Positions 58,283-64,000 of a stretch of 64,000 bases of DNA are shown here, piece by piece. This DNA is from Rhipicephalus microplus. Its lineage: Eukaryota; Arthropoda; Arachnida; Ixodida; Ixodidae. The DNA lies in the NCBI RefSeq assembly GCF_043290135.1, contig NC_134703.1, positions 114,863,005 to 114,927,004 of the forward strand, written 5' to 3'. The position numbers and the translations under genes are program-made. Below the pieces are notes generated by a model, which saw only the letters and a list, made by a program, of their open reading frames with translations, did no database searches and was not told where the DNA came from. Within the stretch, counting starts at the first letter, position 1. Each line of letters starts with the position of its first letter.

Positions 58283-59678
58283 AACAACTCTCTGTATTTT
58301 GACGGCCCAGCCACTAAGAGACTTGTGCGTTACACACCTTTCTTATTCGTACTTCCCGGATCCGGCGACCCCTCGACTTCGAATGCTTATACGCGAAACT
58401 TATATTGAAACGACAAAACGTACACTCGAGCAATATTCTGGTATGCACACGAGTAGATCGCATATAGTGCACGCGTCGATATAGGCGCCCACATCGGGGG
58501 CAGTATACAGCGGATACGACCGTTGTCGTGTTTTTCTAGGGGCCCCACTGAGCCTGCATGGGCTCGTATATTCTCTGTCGGGCGTAGACGTACACCTCTC
58601 GGTGTGACATATCGGCTACGCGAGCCGACCGACATGTGCAGCAGCATGGTCCGAGGCGGACGTGGCGAGTGAAAGTATACGCTGTGAAGAAAGGTGCACT
58701 GTTCATCCTGTATTTAGCACGACACAGTGCAGTGCTCGAATAGTGTATTACAAAACCAACGAAACTAAATTTTACTGAAGATATACGGCGCATTTCGGTG
58801 GAGGCCCCGTAACTCTTTAATCGTTTCATTAAGCACTGCGTGTGCAATGATGAGGTAATTAAGTGTACCTCACGTTATGTCAAGTTATGCCATATTTATT
58901 TTCTTATAATGCGCGCAAGCTGCGCGGGATGCCGTGCACTTACCTCTGTCGTCATTTACAGGTCAACGCATCGATGGTCAAATTTTGACAAATGTGCCGA
59001 AAAATATGCCTAATACCTTATTTAGTTAATCCATGTAGTTTCTCGAAGCATGTCTCTTCAAACACGTCACAACCCCCCCCCCCCCCCCTTAACACACACA
59101 TTTTTTTTAAATCTTTTTTTTTTTGAAATAAAAATGTCCAATCAATTCACTCGAACACTGAAAAAGCTGCACATTCACGACTTGCGTAGATCCTGCAGCC
59201 ATTAATCTTTTTTCCCCCATCCGCAGCCTGTAAACAAGCTATCTCAGAGGAAACAATGCTATCAGCGAATAACTTACTGTTTTACCTTTGCCGGGGATTA
59301 GCTTTATGCCAGCCTCTTTAGCCCGCTTGCGTACTTGGTGGCAGGTCGTTAACGAAATCCACCACCGTGACAAATAGTAATTGGTTGTACACCATTTTAC
59401 CACGCATGCACGTAACACACGTATTACGAATAGGATTATATGTGGAAACTACATGCTGCCGCTTAGCAGATGTTCTGGCTAGCTACGTCATTTATACGGA
59501 ACTATATGCTACAGTACAACGAGCGTTGGGTACAAACGCGACATTCCACAAGGAGAGGTATCTTTTTGGAAAAACCTTCGGGTGATCGCATTTACGGGCA
59601 TGCATGACCGACGGTTTCCACGTTTTTTTTTTTTCTTACTTCAAAGAAAAGCTACTAAAGCACCATAACTATACTGTT

Positions 59679-59862
59679 CCGCCGCGGTAGAACTGAGCTT
59701 GCTTATGGTGCTCGGCTACTTATTCGAAGGTCGTGGGTTCGACACCGGCCGCTGCGGTCGCACTTCGTTGGAGGCGAAATGGACAGAATTCTGTGTACTA
59801 CACTTATTCGGCGTCTCTCGTCACGGCTTTTTGGGGCGTAAAATCCCCAGGTATTATATATA
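59679..59862 (+). mobile_element. Diverged tRNA-derived SINE
   Basis: CCGCCGCGGTAGAACTGAGC, a B-box-like GTGGGTTCGACACCGGCC, GTTGGAGGCGAAATGGACAG, GGCGTCTCTCGTCACGGC and TTTTTGGGGCGTAAAATCCC. Internally deleted relative to the family. Confidence 0.65.
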
Positions 59863-60433
59863 CAGTCCCCTACTTTTGTTCGCTCGCTAAAGAGTAGTTA
59901 AACGCAAGGATGACGACACTTGTTCCAGCTCAAGAGGATGCTTCAAGGTGAGCAAACACCATTTCACTCTCGATCAATGCATTCATGACGTGAGTATTCT
60001 GCGTTGTTCGGTTTCCGCAGCATCCGGGAAGGAATGCCATCTGAGCTGTCGTCACTCCCAAGGGATTCCGCGTCCTCAACGGGAAGGATCGTGCTCTCCA
60101 TGTGCACTCTCCTCGATCCCACCAACCTTTTTCTTCCACCCGATTTCCCTTCCGATCTTATATATACCGATCGCACGACGCTCCCTTCGTAGGATTACCC
60201 CAACGTTCTCACCCACGGGAGCTCCCTTCAGAAAATCGGTCGCTGTTTGCCGCCCGAATCTCGTAGCACCGCCCGCCCTCCGATTGTTTCGGGCCTCTTC
60301 GTGGAACGTGCGTTAGGTGCACAGTGGCGGCCCTCTCCGCAGTTCCATATCGAAGCACTACCTGGCTCTTGGCGTGTATATACTCCTGTAGGACCACTCC
60401 ATAGTGCGTTTTTTTTAGTGTGGGGTTGCGATC

Positions 60434-60483
60434 ATTCAGCGAGCATGGGAATTATGGGTGTAGTACATGGATTTGCCTATAGC
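60434..60483 (+). repeat. Inverted repeat flanking the Penelope-like fragment, left
   Basis: GAGCATGGGAATTATGGGTG and TAGTACATGGATTTGCCTATA. Its inverted counterpart is at 61412-61461. Confidence 0.7.
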
Positions 60484-60657
60484 CTTCGTACTTACGGGAC
60501 TCGAATCGCACTCGTGGCTTCGTTTACTGTTGTGTTTTGGTTTTGTTTCGAATAAAAGGACCAACAGTTTAGAACTTCATGACCCCATTTGAATTGGTGA
60601 GCCTAAAAAATTAAGGTGGTGAAGCGTAACCGATAAACTATTGCCGATTGTCGTTTC

Positions 60658-61192
60658 ATGACAAAGCAATTGCAAGTCACACGAAGCCAGAATGAAGCAA
60701 AATCGCGGCCAGGCACGGCGTATACCAATCGTGTTTTCCGCACCCGAAAAAGATCGGAAGACTTTGCCAACGTGTGTGCGATTGATAACAAGAAGCGCAG
60801 CTGCGAGAAGAAACATGAGAGGGCCTTTGTTAAGTGTTCCACGGGGGTCGTGTACTCTATACCCTTATCCTGCATAAAAGTGAACATTGACCAAATCGAA
60901 CGATGTATTAATGACCGTTTAAGGGAACACGCCCAAGAATTAACAAAACGAGATAGATGACAAGTATACGCACCTGGTTGCGCATGTCATCTCGCGTGGT
61001 TGTAACGCACGATTCTCTGAGACGAAGATTAGCAAAAGCGCAAGTAAAACTGCACGTGATGTGTTAGAGGCCTTTTTCATTGAAAAAAAAAAAAGATTGC
61101 TGTGTAAGCGCCCCTTCGCTATCATTGTTACCGAGCGAATTTCAGTTTATCGCTCTGAGGCAATGACATTGATTAACTGTATGTATCGATAA
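60658..61192 (+). pseudogene. Penelope-like element C-terminus with GIY-YIG endonuclease, frameshifted
   Basis: The frame 60658-60957 encodes CEKKHERAFVKCSTGVVYSI, PLSC and RCINDRLREHAQEL, the typical GIY-YIG region of Penelope-like retroelements. A +1 shift near 60960-60970 is followed by HLVAHVISRGCNARFSETKI, ARDVLEAFFI and a stop at 61190-61192, the usual end of these proteins. The second signature motif, normally Y-I-G, reads N-I-D, so the nuclease centre is damaged. The RT part is absent upstream. Confidence 0.8.
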
Positions 61193-61380
61193 TGTATGCT
61201 GTTGGCCTTCTATGGTGTTAGTGCGCACATGAGTCATGTATAGCCTTCGACCTATCAATAAATCAGTTGGAAGTGAGCGATGTGTGTGTTTGATGCCTGA
61301 GTGTGTGCGTGTGTGAGTGATCGTGTCGTGTGTTCGCGCTCGAATTAACTTTTAGAAATGTTGTACCAACTAGCCCAACA
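61193..61380 (+). mobile_element. Penelope-like 3' UTR and terminus
   Basis: CAATAAATCAGTTGGAAGTGAGCG at about 61255 is the same terminal string as at 7770. GTTCGCGCTCGAATTAAC and TTGTACCAACTAGCCCAACA follow. Confidence 0.65.
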
Positions 61381-61411
61381 ACAAGTTTTTTTACAAGGTA
61401 AAGTACGATGA

Positions 61412-61461
61412 CTATGCAAACCCATGTACAACCCATAATTCCCATGCTCACTGAAGCTTCA
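61412..61461 (-). repeat. Inverted repeat flanking the Penelope-like fragment, right
   Basis: The reverse complement has GAGCATGGGAATTATGGGTT and GTACATGGGTTTGCATA, matching 60434-60483. Confidence 0.7.
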
Positions 61462-61489
61462 TGCGTTGCAGCTCCCGTAGACACTAGCG

Positions 61490-63376
61490 CCCATGCAGAG
61501 TTCCCTCTAGTGTACTTATAGGAACTATATGGATTTCAGCGTGTCTGTGTGCGACATTTTCAACTAACTGATGTTCCCTCGATCGTGGGCGTGCCTGACG
61601 CGCAGCCTGAACTTCTATAGAGGTGACTTAATTACCACATTTTCTCGTATATGGACGCGTCGCCGTCGTTCTTTCCTGTAGCAAGTGAATTCGTTGCGCT
61701 GCTAATCGAGTGAATGATGCGGTCCACTTCCCGCCACAAATGAAGGAAATGGGGAGAATATTGCACAATGCGATAGAAATAAGTTAGCACCTTTGGCGCG
61801 CACATGCCAAGCACCCCTTGCCCCCATTTTTTCCCCCAGGGCAGGGTCTCCAGCATTAAAATAAAGCATTGATTGATTGATGTAAGCGGCGATCCCTCGC
61901 AATATACAGAACTTTGATAATAGTTTGAGACAAGAAATAGTCATGAACCGGGATGGGGGACAATCGAAAAATTGAACAACAAAAAGTTAAGGTCATGTCA
62001 GCGAATGTATTGATAGATGTATAGCAATACAACTCTGACGTGCTGTCACGGTATACACCGCCCTCTGTATATTCCACAGTAGATTTGTCTTTTCTGTTTT
62101 CTTATTGATTCATTGACAGATTCCACTTATTGCTTTCACGAAAGTTTCTATGCGCCTTCACCGTGTTGCCGTACGTATACTGTACCACTGTAGAGCATCA
62201 CTCACCCACTCACTCACTCACTCTCGTGTAGTATTTGCGACGGCCGTATAACTGTGGTGCGTGGTAACAGTGCCTCTTTTTCTTTTCTTTGTTTTATTTT
62301 CCGAGAGGCGAAACGGGCTTATCCGGAAGAAGCCGTATCGCTGCCTCAGCAACCCTTGTGAGCCCACTCCTTGTGAGCCGCACCTAGCCATCAGAGTCCC
62401 CGACAGCACAGCAACCAACCGGTCGAACGACGAACGTCAGTGCACGTATCATACTCGTGGCGCTCAAAAGCTGGAGGGGGGGGGGGGAATCATACTTATA
62501 TGCGTATTTAGGAGACGAGTGTCATCGACTCTGTAGCCACACATCCCCCAGCTGGCGAGGTACAGGCAGCGCCATCCACTGGCTCGGCGTTGTGTGTATG
62601 CGTGAAAGAGAGAGAAAGAAAGACGGGAAAGGGCTTCATCGATTGGAAACGAGAGGCTGCCAGGCCAGCTATCCTCCTCTTCCCTCTCCACTGCTGTTTC
62701 CTCACTCTCTCCCACATAGCAGGAACATCCGCTACGTGAGGAGGACTATCTCCCTTCGTACGCGTGTACTGCGAGAAAGGCTGGCATGCGTGGGGCGGTG
62801 GAGGCCGGAGTTGGCCTAGAAGCGTCCGCAGGCAGCGTCGGACGGACACGCAAACTAATATCGCGCCTTCCCGGCACCTTTTTCTTCCAGAACAGCCAAT
62901 GTCTTCGCGAGCAGCGCTAATTAATGTTCGGCTAATTTCTCGTAAAGGCCAGCACGGCCGAGCACTCTCTCTTGAAGGGCCCACACGTTGCAACGAATAA
63001 CTTTGAGCGGCGAATGCTGGCAAATTGAGGCTTTAGTCAACGAGAGTCCGTTATGAATCCACAAGACTGCAGCGAACAGCGTCCTTCGTGATTTGCACTT
63101 TATATTTGACACGCAGAGACGAACACGCGTAAGCAGAGAAAATAGTGAGAGAGCTAGAGCAGGCTGACCACAGAGGGACACAATTAACGCCCGGTGCCTA
63201 CCTTTTCGGGACGAGGAAAGATATAGGAGGAGAGAAAGAGGACGATGGGAAAGCAATGAAGAGAAATTGCGAATGCTGTAATACTAAATCGATAAATAAA
63301 CAAGCGAAAAGAAACAGGAGGCCTAGCTTTGTCTGGAAAACGAGTCAAGCGATGTTCGGTGCATGCGTGCCAGACC
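61490..63376. other. Intergenic DNA
   Basis: No supportable gene. A retroelement-like tail with AATAAAGCATTGATTGATTG is at about 61857-61880, a G11 tract near 62477, and CpG-rich segments occur at 62500-62900. Confidence 0.4.
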
Positions 63377-63407
<31 letters not shown>

Positions 63408-63410
63408 TTC
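63377..63410 (+). repeat. (TTTA)n microsatellite
   Basis: About eight TTTA units followed by a long polypyrimidine stretch to about 63520. Confidence 0.9.
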
Positions 63411-63579
63411 ATTACTCTCCTCTCTCTATTTTTTCCTTTTCTTCTCTCTCTCTATTTTTTCCTCTCTTTTTTCCCTCTCCTTCCTTTATTTCTTCGTTTT
63501 CTTTCTTTTTTTTCTCGCATTTCTCCCAGCTTCTCCTTACAGAGATGAAGAGTCTTGAGGCCCTTGTACTTACACCCAC

Positions 63580-63665
63580 AGGTGGCCGAAATTTCCGGAG
63601 CCTTCCTCAGCGGCGTCTCTCGTATCGTGCTTTTGGGACGTTAAAACGTACCCCAGATATTATTA
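63580..63665 (+). mobile_element. tRNA-SINE 3' fragment
   Basis: GGTGGCCGAAATTTCCGGAG, GGCGTCTCTCGTATCGTGC and TTTTGGGACGTTAAAACGTA match the end of the main SINE. The tRNA-like head is missing. Confidence 0.75.
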
Positions 63666-64000
63666 TTTCTTAACGCGCTGAGAAGTACTCTTTGTGTTCC
63701 GTGGAATCGGTGTGAGCAGCGCGAACTGACGTCGGCGATGCAGAGGCGTATTAATTTGAGCAAGCTCGTGGCGACGTTCGCGAAATCACGAGCGAAAACA
63801 ACAAAACTTTGTGAGCGAACGCAGCCAATCTGTTAGTATAGCCGCAGACAAAGGCGACTATAGTTCGCCTTCTATCGCATTGCGCGGCTGACGTGTACAA
63901 CCTGCAGCTGCGTCTTGTGCCGCGAACAGGATTTAGTTGACATTCCAAAACATAAGTTTCGGCTGCGATGCGTATCGACCACAGAAAGGCAGTCGATCGA

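Larger units (their letters stand above)
57877..60430. other. Intergenic DNA
   Basis: No supportable gene. Contains (GT)n at 58239, a C15 tract near 59075 and a diverged SINE at 59679. Confidence 0.4.

Overview
This is a eukaryotic nuclear window, most likely from a hard (ixodid) tick. The main clue is a tRNA-derived SINE of about 235 bp that recurs in many states of decay. It has A/B-box-like tRNA motifs, a conserved middle and a TCAATCAATCA-type tail, and it looks like the Ruka-type SINEs I remember from Rhipicephalus-group ticks. The other repeats (Penelope-like pieces, LINEs, Ty3/gypsy LTRs, satellite, microsatellites) fit a large arthropod genome. No bacterial gene, operon or CRISPR array is visible.

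0-22 kb holds the only cellular gene I can support. It is on the plus strand with seven coding exons between 3576 and 13785. All six introns join in phase and give a 428-residue protein: an N-terminal winged-helix-like segment, then a nucleoside-phosphorylase-like domain. Intron 2 uses a GC donor, and the acceptor end of exon 3 is duplicated 734 bp upstream. Introns carry a Penelope-like foldback remnant, SINEs and a dead LINE. Positions 13786-22040 are AT-richer and almost free of recognisable repeats, with polyadenylation signals at 14672, 17142 and 22015, so part or all may be a long 3' UTR.

22-39 kb is CpG-rich and filled with mobile elements. The centrepiece is a 4840-bp LTR retrotransposon (30188-35027) inserted in an older LINE tail. 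Its 680-bp LTRs look identical, it has a 4-bp target duplication, and one 828-codon ORF encodes Gag plus shortened protease, integrase-end and reverse-transcriptase-start pieces. Integrase-like sequence lies before RT-like sequence, the order known from Gmr1-like Ty3/gypsy elements. A related solo LTR with its own 4-bp duplication is at 47033-47746.

39.3-43.4 kb is a satellite of 156-bp units, each an 85-bp plus a 71-bp half, with TGACGT/ACGTCA-type motifs in every unit and an internal block duplication. 43.4-64 kb is again repeats: an (AAT)n tract, a 145-bp tandem family split by a LINE, a foldback-type element with roughly 550-600-bp inverted arms (52617-55605), more SINEs, and a frameshifted Penelope-like GIY-YIG endonuclease end (60658-61192). 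I see no supportable host gene from 13.8 kb to the right edge.
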